Positions 33,556 through 40,600 of a stretch of 64,000 bases of DNA are shown here, piece by piece; the first letter of the stretch is position 1; each line of letters opens with the position of its first letter. Made by a program: the position numbers and the translations under genes. The stretch spans positions 1-64,000 of IMG/VR virus record IMGVR_UViG_3300023179_000035; one strand, given 5' to 3'. Source of the stretch: a virus. The notes beneath the pieces were generated by a model that did no database searches, had not been told where the DNA came from, and saw only the letters and a program-made list of their open reading frames with translations.

Positions 33556-35079
33556 ATGTCAGTCAGCGTCGCCTACGACACAGCTCAGGGGCTGGTGCAG
33601 GTTTCTTCTCTTGGGTCCGCGTCAGTCAGCTTCTCTGGTGCGCAGCTGTCAGCAGATGTCAGGGGCTCTGTCTCAGTCGCTGTCGACTCTGTGGCTGACG
33701 TGTCTGCCTACGATGCGACAAACTTATCTGACGGCGCTGTCTTGTACAGCAAAGACGTCAAGGACTACTGGACACTGTCGCGCTCCTCAACTCTAAACTC
33801 AGACGGCATAACAGTCGTCCTGCCGTCTGACGGCCTAGGCAGGTGGGTCAGGTCATGCATGGGCAACTCAGAATGGGCTCAGCAAAATTTTTGGCACGTT
33901 GACTCAGTCAACGGGTCTGACACTAACGATGGTTTCACATCGGGCTCTGCGCTGAAGACTGGCACGGAGCTGGCTCGGCGACTCAACGGTCAAATTGTAA
34001 GGTTAGACTCAAGCCGTGGCCTCCTCTCCTCTAGCCTTTTTATCCACAATGACATTTTGATGCCCGACGCCCTCTTCCTCGACTTTACGCTAGGGGTCAC
34101 TGGGTCAGCCTCCTCCGCGGAAGACAAGCGAGGTTTTGTGATCCAAGGAGTCCCAAAGACCGTCGCCTCTGGCACGCTGACATCGACTACTGCGATTGAC
34201 AGGGCTACCAACACCCCGGCCTCCATCAATGCAGGCGGCATGGATCTGTCCCCATACATCAAGGGAAATTATAGGCTCAAGTTCTTGAGCGACAATGCCG
34301 TGTGCTACGTCGTCAAGTCCTTGGGCGGAGGATCTTATAGGATCAGCCCCCCTTTGGCGGGCTGGCCTGGCCCAGCCAAGACGCCCAGGACAGCAGGAGA
34401 ACAATTCATAGTAGAATCTTTGCCTGTCGTCGAGAGGACAGCGGGCAGCGTAAGCAATGCTTTTATCTACGCAAGGGACCTTTGTTTTAACCTGTATGAG
34501 CTGTTGATCGCTACCCCAGGAGAAGGCGCTTACGCATCGTACCCATACTGTATCTTCAGCGGGTCGTCGGTCCAAAATATCAATCGAGCGCGGAACGTCT
34601 ACACAAATCCGTGCTTTATAAACGGATTTTCTTCTGCGGCATCGACAGTCAACGTCCAGGGAGGCGCCTCCTTCGGTCCTGTTTCTCTCAGTGAAATGAC
34701 AAGCGCGACTGTCTTTGATGACTTTATCGTGCAGGGAAGCTCTGTGCTGCTAGACACTAATTCCTACGCTGAATTAACATGTGCAGCCGTGTTCGACACG
34801 CCAGGCAACGCAATTACGATTAGAAAAAATTCTTCTGCCCGGCTTCGGGAGACGCCAACGTACGGCGTCTACGGCTCAGGGTCGACCGGCTACGGAATTT
34901 TCTTGGGCAAGGGCACCCAGATCTACCAGTACTCTAACAACTCTTTCAGCACAGTCAAGATAACTGGGTCTCTTGGAGACGTCAACGTTGGCGGCACCGT
35001 CAAGTCTTGGTCAGACTTAGGAACGGCAGGCTACGTCAACACGGGATCTCTCGCTGCGGTGCTGTACGACTATCCATGA
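33556..35079 (+). CDS. Tail spike/fibre protein with shared N-terminal anchor
   Basis: The 507-residue product begins MSVSVAYDTAQGLVQVSS, very like the start of the 1089-residue fibre gene at 52479 (MSISAKYTPGQGLVQFNG), so both probably attach to the virion through the same N-terminal module. After a linker (residues 55-105) comes a beta-rich body (WHVDSVNGSDTNDGFTSGSALKT, a common opening of phage beta-helix spikes), ending with a compact beta segment. No catalytic residues can be assigned. It overlaps the second gp4-like nuclease by 4 bases. Host-range determinant is an inference. Confidence 0.72.
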   Translation: MSVSVAYDTAQGLVQVSSLGSASVSFSGAQLSADVRGSVSVAVDSVADVSAYDATNLSDGAVLYSKDVKDYWTLSRSSTLNSDGITVVLPSDGLGRWVRSCMGNSEWAQQNFWHVDSVNGSDTNDGFTSGSALKTGTELARRLNGQIVRLDSSRGLLSSSLFIHNDILMPDALFLDFTLGVTGSASSAEDKRGFVIQGVPKTVASGTLTSTTAIDRATNTPASINAGGMDLSPYIKGNYRLKFLSDNAVCYVVKSLGGGSYRISPPLAGWPGPAKTPRTAGEQFIVESLPVVERTAGSVSNAFIYARDLCFNLYELLIATPGEGAYASYPYCIFSGSSVQNINRARNVYTNPCFINGFSSAASTVNVQGGASFGPVSLSEMTSATVFDDFIVQGSSVLLDTNSYAELTCAAVFDTPGNAITIRKNSSARLRETPTYGVYGSGSTGYGIFLGKGTQIYQYSNNSFSTVKITGSLGDVNVGGTVKSWSDLGTAGYVNTGSLAAVLYDYP

Positions 35080-35429
35080 GCCGCTGGTCGACAGGAAAGT
35101 ACAGGTCTCGAAAGTCCGGGACCGTCTACGACTACAAGTCCTCGTGGGAGGCGATCTACATGGACATGCTGGACTCGGACCCGGCAGTCGATTCCTGGGA
35201 GTACGAGTCTGTCTGGGTCATGTACCACAACGGCCAGAAGGTCAAGAAGTATCTGCCTGACTTCCTCGTCGCCCTCCGCGGCGGCGGTAGGGTCCTAGTT
35301 GAAGTCAAGCCGGAGAAGCTCCGCGACAACCCGACCAACGCCGCCAAGCGCCTCGCGGTGCAGCAGAAGTGCCGGGAGGAAGGCTGGGTGTACTACGAGT
35401 GGGCCCAGGGGCAACCTGGCCTGCCTTGA
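35076..35429 (+). CDS. gp4-like head completion nuclease (PD-(D/E)XK, copy 2)
   Basis: The 117-residue product shares the motif order of the 9541-9936 gene: SSWE (E25), MLDSDPA, W-x-YES, KYLPDF (D62), LVEVKPEK (E76, K78). These are the TnsA-like nuclease residues. The start at ATG 35076 overlaps the stop of the spike gene (ATGA), mirroring the way copy 1 overlaps a large structural gene. It lacks the very basic N-terminus of copy 1 and ends earlier. It could be the true gp4, a backup, or a nuclease used elsewhere. Followed by the tmRNA. Confidence 0.75.
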   Translation: MSRWSTGKYRSRKSGTVYDYKSSWEAIYMDMLDSDPAVDSWEYESVWVMYHNGQKVKKYLPDFLVALRGGGRVLVEVKPEKLRDNPTNAAKRLAVQQKCREEGWVYYEWAQGQPGLP

Positions 35430-35450
35430 ACAACAGACAGGTTTGGCCGT

Positions 35451-35457
35451 ATACTTA
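35451..35457 (+). promoter_or_regulatory. Candidate late promoter element ATACTTA before tmRNA
   Basis: GTATACTTACAC sits 16 bases before the predicted 5' end of the mature tmRNA, in the right place to drive it. It matches the element repeated in other leaders. Confidence 0.5.
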
Positions 35458-35472
35458 CACTGTCTTTGACAA

Positions 35473-35843
35473 GGGGGCGAAATAGTTTCGACACGGCGGC
35501 GAACGCCGAGCCTGCAGGCGGGGGTGCACGAGGGTCCCCCTTCAAAACCCAAGTGACGTACAGATGCCAACGACAACGGCACCGCTGTTCTCGCCCTCGC
35601 GGCCTGAACAATGGGGTCCTAACACCTAGAAACAGAACGTTAGGAAAACGTCAGGGGACCAGACGTTAACTGGAACGCGTCAAAGTGCTGGACGTAAAAC
35701 GAAGTGCCGTCCGTGGTAGTCTAGGACGCTAAAGTTCGACTGTCTAATCCCGCCTGAGGATGAACAAATAGAAGGCCAAGCCTGTGAAAGATGGCTCGGA
35801 TTTTAAGTCGTGGACCCCGGGGCAGCGCCGGGCGCCTCCACTA
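35473..35843 (+). ncRNA. ssrA: Transfer-messenger RNA (tmRNA), tag ANDNGTAVLALAA
   Basis: The 5' end GGGGGCG-AAATAGTTTCGACA is the conserved tmRNA opening. It pairs with CGCCTCC at 35833-35839, including the G3-U wobble that marks alanine acceptance; the end reads ACTA rather than ACCA. The T-arm stem CCCGG/CCGGG (35816-35820 with 35828-35832) has loop GGCAGCG in place of the usual TTCGANT. The tag frame runs 35566-35604 from resume codon GCC, giving ANDNGTAVLALAA then TGA at 35605-35607; AND and LAA ends match bacterial ClpXP-type tags. It would rescue stalled ribosomes during infection. One-piece form, 368 bases plus CTA. Confidence 0.92.
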
Positions 35844-35877
35844 TAACAAACAACTGCAGACAGCAATACATAACTTC

Positions 35878-36216
35878 ATGAAGATAACGACGACGCAGCT
35901 CAGGAAGATTATTAGGGAAGAAGCGCAGCTCCTCATGGAGGATCCGGAGGATCCTGCAACAATGAAGGCTGAGCCAGGGGCTCAAAGAGCTTCTAATGTG
36001 TTAACAACAATTGAAGGTTCAAGCAATCTAATGCATAAGATGCAGTCCCTTGCAATGGCAAATAAGAAGGATGAGATTACCGCATTATTCCAGGGGCTGC
36101 TGGACGTGATGCACGATGCGAATCCCAGGCTGTCAACGTCCAACATCGTCTCGGCTTTGAGGACAGTCACAGCCACAGAGAAGGATCCTGAAAAGCCCAA
36201 GACGTCCACGGCGTGA
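35878..36216 (+). CDS. Small capsid-targeted protein candidate (family member 4)
   Basis: The 112-residue product begins MKITTTQLRKIIREEAQLLM, the clearest match to the shared N-terminal helix. ATG 35878 is chosen for that reason; the frame is open upstream into the tmRNA, which cannot be coding. The remaining chain is helical (MHKMQSLAMANKKDEITALFQGLLDVM) and ends in a Lys/Pro/Thr tail. It starts 35 bases after the tmRNA 3' end. No gp21-like L-x-E/small site is perfect here (IREE|A is the nearest). A packaged head protein is inferred. Confidence 0.7.
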   Translation: MKITTTQLRKIIREEAQLLMEDPEDPATMKAEPGAQRASNVLTTIEGSSNLMHKMQSLAMANKKDEITALFQGLLDVMHDANPRLSTSNIVSALRTVTATEKDPEKPKTSTA

Positions 36217-36273
36217 GAATATCGACGTATTCGCCCCTGTACACTTAGATTTCCTTTGCTACATTGACGTAGA

Positions 36274-36495
36274 GTGATACACCTAAGTCTGACGCCAACT
36301 GAAGCTATCGAGCTGCTTAATGTCCTTATCGCTGCAGGCGACAAGAGGCTGGCAGCTCGCCTGTCCACTGAGCTGGTTAATGTCCTAGAGTCACTCGATA
36401 AGTTAGGCAGGGACCGCCACGCGGCGATGGCGTCAGCATGGATTAAGTCACAGCACCAGAAGATGAACAAGGTGGAGGAAGAAGATGTCGGCTAA
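36274..36495 (+). CDS. Small helical protein, unknown
   Basis: The 73-residue product starts at GTG 36274 (MIHLSLTPTEAIELLNVLI) and is predicted all-helical, ending in an acidic tail. It overlaps the next small gene by 11 bases. An ACACTTAG sequence at 36241 may be a weak variant of the promoter element. No family is recognised. It is called coding because of the overlap chain with two following small genes and consistent codon use. Confidence 0.5.
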   Translation: MIHLSLTPTEAIELLNVLIAAGDKRLAARLSTELVNVLESLDKLGRDRHAAMASAWIKSQHQKMNKVEEEDVG

Positions 36496-36661
36496 GACAG
36501 AGCAGCTACTAGAGCAGATCAATAAACTAAAGGAGTATGTTCCGGTCCTGGAGGGGCAGGGGCAGGACCCACTGTCAGTACAGAAAGAGATCTCCCGCCT
36601 GGAGCGAGAGCTCTTTCAGGCCAACCAGGTGCTGACTGAGTCCAAGGTAATGAAGGGTTGA
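36485..36661 (+). CDS. Small coiled-coil protein, unknown
   Basis: The 58-residue frame starts ATG 36485 with GGAGGAAGA directly upstream as Shine-Dalgarno, inside the end of the preceding gene. The product is two amphipathic helices (TEQLLEQINKLKEYV and VQKEISRLERELFQANQVL) with heptad spacing, so a small coiled-coil dimer is likely. Function unknown. Confidence 0.5.
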   Translation: MSAKTEQLLEQINKLKEYVPVLEGQGQDPLSVQKEISRLERELFQANQVLTESKVMKG

Positions 36662-36663
36662 CC

Positions 36664-36885
36664 ATGGGCAACGTCGCCAATGTATACGCCACTGTTGTGG
36701 CCGACAAGCAGGGACCACCACCCCTAGTCATCAATGTCCTCACCACACCGCGGACCATGGAGTTCGTGGGAGGGGTCCCATCCTCGGCCACCCGAGTCGA
36801 GTCGTATGTTCTCTTCTCTGCCCTGCCTGAGGAGCTGCAGGCTCGTGTCAGGGTCTCAATAGAGGCCCTGCAGGCGGGAATCTGA
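36664..36885 (+). CDS. Small hypothetical protein
   Basis: The 73-residue product starts at ATG 36664 behind AAGGGTTGACC, two bases after the preceding stop. It has a beta-rich N-terminal half (NVYATVVADKQGPPPLVINVLTT) and a helical C-terminus (LPEELQARVRVSIEALQA). I recognise no family. Overlap-style spacing with its neighbours suggests one small operon from about 36274. Confidence 0.5.
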   Translation: MGNVANVYATVVADKQGPPPLVINVLTTPRTMEFVGGVPSSATRVESYVLFSALPEELQARVRVSIEALQAGI

Positions 36886-36889
36886 CCCT

Positions 36890-36896
36890 ATACTTA
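36890..36896 (+). promoter_or_regulatory. Candidate late promoter element ATACTTA
   Basis: CTATACTTATAGGG ends 5 bases before the ATG at 36902, so a transcript from it would have almost no leader. Confidence 0.45.
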
Positions 36897-36901
36897 TAGG
36901 G

Positions 36902-37201
36902 ATGAGCCCACGCCAACTAGAGGCTTCTCCCTACACAGGTCCGCTGCTGCCGTCATCTCTCAAGTCAATGTCAGACGAAGAGTCTGGCTTGGCCGACGCT
37001 GATGATGGCGACGTCATTCGTGAGTACCTACAGTCCCTAGTGCCGCAGCTCGTCCTCAACGAGATAGTAAGAAAGTGCGGCGGCAAGTGGTGCCTGTACA
37101 CGAAACATAAGAAGAATGGCAAGAGGAGGAGGCTTGGGACCCATCCTACCAAAGCAGCTGCCTACAGGCAGGAGAGAGCCATAAAAGCTCGAGGTGGTTG
37201 A
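36902..37201 (+). CDS. Small protein with 'KWCLYTK...LGTHPTKAAA' module
   Basis: The 99-residue product ends with GGKWCLYTKHKKNGKRRRLG then THPTKAAAYRQERAIKA, a short basic module I have seen at the C-terminus of assorted phage proteins (W-C-L-Y-S/T-K, then L-G-x-x-P-T/S-K-x-x-A-x-x-x-E-R). Its function is not established to my knowledge. The N-terminal half is acidic and Ser-rich with LVPQLVLNEIVRKC as a helix. Possible small virion or DNA-binding protein. The ATG follows the late-type element almost directly. Confidence 0.6.
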   Translation: MSPRQLEASPYTGPLLPSSLKSMSDEESGLADADDGDVIREYLQSLVPQLVLNEIVRKCGGKWCLYTKHKKNGKRRRLGTHPTKAAAYRQERAIKARGG

Positions 37202-37319
37202 GTCGATTAAGCCAGGCGCCTCGGTCGCCGGCGTCGATGTTAAATTTGGTGGCCTATTTGACATGGTCTGGCGAAGCCTGTCGATGAGTTACGACAGGCC
37301 ACAGCCGAAGGCGGCTTGA
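37194..37319 (+). CDS. Possible 41-residue peptide
   Basis: A GTG at 37194, overlapping the end of the 99-residue gene by 8 bases and preceded by GCTCGAG, opens a frame reading IKPGASVAGVDVKFGGLFDM then VWRSLSMSYDRPQPKAA. The sequence is protein-like but short; it may be a degenerate piece of a larger gene. Low confidence. From 37320 to 37458 I see no gene, only a candidate promoter and leader. Confidence 0.3.
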   Translation: MVESIKPGASVAGVDVKFGGLFDMVWRSLSMSYDRPQPKAA

Positions 37320-37352
37320 CAGCAAAGATGCAGCTGAAAGCTATCAGACGCG

Positions 37353-37359
37353 ATACTTA
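37353..37359 (+). promoter_or_regulatory. Candidate late promoter element ATACTTA before neck-tail genes
   Basis: GCGATACTTACC lies in a 140-base non-coding leader upstream of the neck gene at 37463, making it a good candidate for driving the neck-sheath operon. Confidence 0.5.
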
Positions 37360-37462
37360 CCAAGTAAGTGGCTCGAAAGAAGCGGGAAGAAACTTTCTCA
37401 CAGCATCGAAGGAAGTGAAAGTTACAACTGGATTGATCAACTCAAGGCCCTGGGAAACATGA

Positions 37463-38629
37463 ATGCCGACGTTTAATGTGACGATAAACCCCACTCCGTT
37501 TGGCTTTTTTGACGCCGAGGTTGATTTTCAGGCCGACGCCGATTCGATAGTCACCTTCGTGAAGCGCAAACTGGGGGACGACGTGCTGTCTGTGGAGTTG
37601 ACCTCTCGACAGATATGGGCGTGTTTTGAGGAGTCTGCCCTGGAGTACGCCAACCAGGTGCACCAGGTCAAGATAACGTCTGAGCTCGCCAACGTCCTCG
37701 GCATCGCTACCGGGTCTAACCTCACCAACAAGTACCCGCGCCAGACTCTAGAGTTCCTAATGCGACAGGCCGAGCCGTACGCCACCTACGCTGGTGTCAT
37801 GGGCTCTCAGGACCCTATACTCGGCTACATAGAGCTGACGCCAGGCGTCCAGGACTACGACATATACGACAGTCTCAAGGACCTGAGCGGCAGCCTCGTC
37901 TACGGTCCCACCGGTGTCGGCAACCAGAAGCTCAGGATACTTGAGGTGTTCCACTTTGAGCCCCTGGCCGCCCAGCAGGTCCTCCTCAACGCCTCCAACA
38001 TCACCAACTTCCTAGCCACTAACTTCAACTACGAGTCGTACGTCAACTCCACCATCTTCTACGTCCTGCCTGTCTTTGAGGACGTCCTACGACGTGGCAT
38101 GCTGGAGGAGGCCTTCAGGGTGCGCCGCTCCCACTACTCCTACGAGATAGTCGGAAAGAAGCTGAGGATTTACCCTGTCCCTGTGACGGACCAGCAGCTA
38201 GGCAGGTTGTTCTTGAGTGTGGCCCCTCCGATGAACCCCATAGACCCATCTTTCCAAGACGAGTCTATCAACGGCGTGTCGGGGCCCAACAACTTCCCGC
38301 TAGGCAATATTCCCTACAATACTATCACCCAGCCCGGTAGGCAGTGGATACGGCAGTACACGCTGGCCCTCTCTAAGGAGCTACTCGGCCTCGTCAGGTC
38401 GAAGTTTGACTCCATACCCATCCCCAACGCAGACCTGAAGCTTAATGGATCTGAACTCATAACGCAGGGCAGGGAGGACAAGGAGAAGCTGGTGACGCAG
38501 CTCCGCGAGTTCTTGGGCAACCTGACTCATGCGAAGCTCTTAGAGCAGCAGGCGACGGCCGCCGACAACATGCTGAAGCAGCTACGAATGGTCCCAATAC
38601 CCGCCGGCAAGGCGATTACCATGGGCTAA
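37463..38629 (+). CDS. 13: Neck protein (T4 gp13-like)
   Basis: The 388-residue product has DSIVTFVKRKLGDDVLSVEL followed by TSRQIWACFEESALEYANQ, the N-terminal pattern (F-x-x-Y/F-V-K-R-x-L-G-x-P/D...E-L-T-x-x-Q-I) of gp13-type neck proteins, and it is followed by gp14-like, gp15-like and sheath genes in T4-like order. gp13 and gp14 seal the portal vertex and accept the tail. It is somewhat longer than T4 gp13 (309). The ATG at 37463 overlaps a competing ATG at 37459 in another frame. Strong for position, moderate for sequence. Confidence 0.75.
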   Translation: MPTFNVTINPTPFGFFDAEVDFQADADSIVTFVKRKLGDDVLSVELTSRQIWACFEESALEYANQVHQVKITSELANVLGIATGSNLTNKYPRQTLEFLMRQAEPYATYAGVMGSQDPILGYIELTPGVQDYDIYDSLKDLSGSLVYGPTGVGNQKLRILEVFHFEPLAAQQVLLNASNITNFLATNFNYESYVNSTIFYVLPVFEDVLRRGMLEEAFRVRRSHYSYEIVGKKLRIYPVPVTDQQLGRLFLSVAPPMNPIDPSFQDESINGVSGPNNFPLGNIPYNTITQPGRQWIRQYTLALSKELLGLVRSKFDSIPIPNADLKLNGSELITQGREDKEKLVTQLREFLGNLTHAKLLEQQATAADNMLKQLRMVPIPAGKAITMG

Positions 38630-38639
38630 GGGGACAGCT

Positions 38640-39305
38640 GTGAGCCGCCTGTTCATAACCGAGAGAGAGCTGAACCTCATCTCTGACATCACCAAAGAGG
38701 TCGTCAAGGACGTCGTCGGCCAGAAGATCTTCCTCTTCCCGATCTCTGAGCTGAAGACCCAGTCCCACGAGGTCTACAACGAGGCCATCAAGAAGGTCTA
38801 CGAGAACCCCATCGAGGTCGACGCCCTCGTCGGCCAGCCTGAGGCGACCGTCAAGGTCAACAACTTCGGCGTCGACAGGACGTTCAAGGTGGAGGTCTAC
38901 CTGCAGTGGCGCGACGTCGTCGACAAGGGGATAAGCGTCAACGTCGGCGACTACTTCTCGTACGGCGACAACTTCTACGAGATAGCCGAGTACGTCTACA
39001 CCCGCAACATCTACGGCCAGGTCGACCACAAGGATGGCATGAAGATCACAGGCACCAAGGTCCGCGAGGGCCAGTTCAGGGCGAAGATGTTCGGTCCGAC
39101 CGACATATCCAACTCTGAGGACGACGCGGTGCAGAAGACATTCGAGCAGCAGCGCGGCGCCGCCGAGAACTCTCAGGGGCCGACCAACGACAGACGCGAG
39201 CTGATCGAGAGGGGCGTCCTGGACAGGCCCCTGACAGGCCCGAAGAGCGTCAACGACAAGAGCGGGTCTCCCAGCGGCAACGCCTTCTACGGTGAGGACT
39301 CCTGA
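38640..39305 (+). CDS. 14: Neck/head-tail connector protein (T4 gp14-like)
   Basis: The 221-residue product contains NVGDYFSYGDNFYEIAEYVY then TRNIYGQVDHK, matching the block of gp14 family proteins in which a beta segment with 'GDLIYFP...LFEI' precedes a W/Y-rich strand, plus KEVVKDVVGQKIFLFPISE near the N-terminus. The start is GTG 38640 behind AAGGGGACAGCT. The stop overlaps the next ATG by one base (TGATG). It would join gp13-like neck to the tail terminator. Assignment rests on order and modest similarity. Confidence 0.68.
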   Translation: MSRLFITERELNLISDITKEVVKDVVGQKIFLFPISELKTQSHEVYNEAIKKVYENPIEVDALVGQPEATVKVNNFGVDRTFKVEVYLQWRDVVDKGISVNVGDYFSYGDNFYEIAEYVYTRNIYGQVDHKDGMKITGTKVREGQFRAKMFGPTDISNSEDDAVQKTFEQQRGAAENSQGPTNDRRELIERGVLDRPLTGPKSVNDKSGSPSGNAFYGEDS

Positions 39306-40528
39306 TGCACAGGTTCTCCCTGCCCCGCCCATCAGGCAGCATCGGCTCCGGCTACGACAACCCGAACAGCACCGACTACACGGTGCCATCTTGCGGCGTC
39401 GAGGACGTCGACGCTGCCCTGTTCAACCTGTTCGACAAGCAGCTGCCTATGTTCGTGTCTGAGGACACGACACGACGCGTCGGCAACCAGTCGAGGGTGC
39501 CTGTCATATTCGCCGCGGGTGAGAAGTGGGCCCTGCTGAGGAAGGGCCGGGCCCTTCGTGACAACGCTGGTACCCTGATACTACCTCTCATAACCATCGC
39601 CAGGACAGGCATCGAGCAGACGAGTAACGATGTGACAGGCAGGGGAATCAACCAGCAGACAGGGCTGTTGACCTTTACACGCAGGCTCGCCCAAGAGGAC
39701 AGGGCGTACCAGAACCTGATCAACAAGCTCTACATAAAGAACCAGCCTAGCACGTTCCTGCCCCTGGCAGAGCCGAGCGAGGTGCCATACCAGGCCCGGA
39801 CGTCTAGGTCAGTCGGCGCTGCAAGAAGCCAGGTGGCTGTCAGTGACGGGTCGCTGCTGGCCCCCCAGCTTAATAGGAACATCTTTGAGACGATAGAGCT
39901 ACCGGCCCCCCAGTTCTTTACTGCCAAGTACGAGGTGACAATCTGGACGCAGTACACACAGCAGATGAACCAGCTGCTAGAGACCCTGATGAGCTCCTTC
40001 CTGCCACAGGGCCGCTGCTTCAGGCTAGACACCCAGAAGGGCTACTGGTTCGTGGCGTACGTAGAAGACTCCTACGCTCAGGACGCCAACTTTGACGACA
40101 TGTCCGGGCAGGAGAGGATCATTAAGAACAAGATCAGCATGCACGTCCCGGCCTACGTCCTGGCCTCTTCGGCCCCCGGTGTTCCCATCGCTGTGCGGCG
40201 TCGCCTGTCGTCCGTGGACGTTAGCTTCGAGACGACGATAGACGTCCCGCTGGGCTACCCGTGGGTCGGCGCCGACGACCCGACCCTGCCTCTCGTCAAG
40301 TCTGACAGCAACCTCAGGAGCGACGGCAGGGACACGGGAGTTGGGCCGCTCGACTCGTCGGCCGGAAGCGATCCAGCCCTGTCGTCGTACCCTCGTGGGG
40401 TGCCAGGCAGCTACGTCGTCTCTGGAAGCCTACTGAAGAGGGCCCCCATACGGGGCCCACACGGTGAGTCAACCGTCAGCGTGGCCGAGTTCTTCGCCCA
40501 GGTGCTGCAAGACCCGCTTGCCAAGTAA
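39305..40528 (+). CDS. 15: Tail sheath stabiliser / tail terminator (T4 gp15-like)
   Basis: The 407-residue product contains RVPVIFAAGEKW, then YEVTIWTQYTQQMNQLLETLM and SSFLPQGRCFRLDTQ, the pattern of T4 gp15 (R-V-P-I-T-Y-A...; Y-E-L-S-I-F-T-R-Y-E-D-D-M-x-Q-I-V-E-Q-I-L). gp15 caps the finished tail tube and sheath and binds the neck. It is longer than T4 gp15 (272), with an extra C-terminal part of about 130 residues. It lies between gp14-like and sheath genes. Translationally coupled to the upstream gene. Confidence 0.78.
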   Translation: MHRFSLPRPSGSIGSGYDNPNSTDYTVPSCGVEDVDAALFNLFDKQLPMFVSEDTTRRVGNQSRVPVIFAAGEKWALLRKGRALRDNAGTLILPLITIARTGIEQTSNDVTGRGINQQTGLLTFTRRLAQEDRAYQNLINKLYIKNQPSTFLPLAEPSEVPYQARTSRSVGAARSQVAVSDGSLLAPQLNRNIFETIELPAPQFFTAKYEVTIWTQYTQQMNQLLETLMSSFLPQGRCFRLDTQKGYWFVAYVEDSYAQDANFDDMSGQERIIKNKISMHVPAYVLASSAPGVPIAVRRRLSSVDVSFETTIDVPLGYPWVGADDPTLPLVKSDSNLRSDGRDTGVGPLDSSAGSDPALSSYPRGVPGSYVVSGSLLKRAPIRGPHGESTVSVAEFFAQVLQDPLAK

Positions 40529-40600
40529 ACGCTGTCAAAAAAGATAAACGCCCCTGGCGTCTATAATTAGTCATGGCAGCCAACAACCGGAGACAACAAG

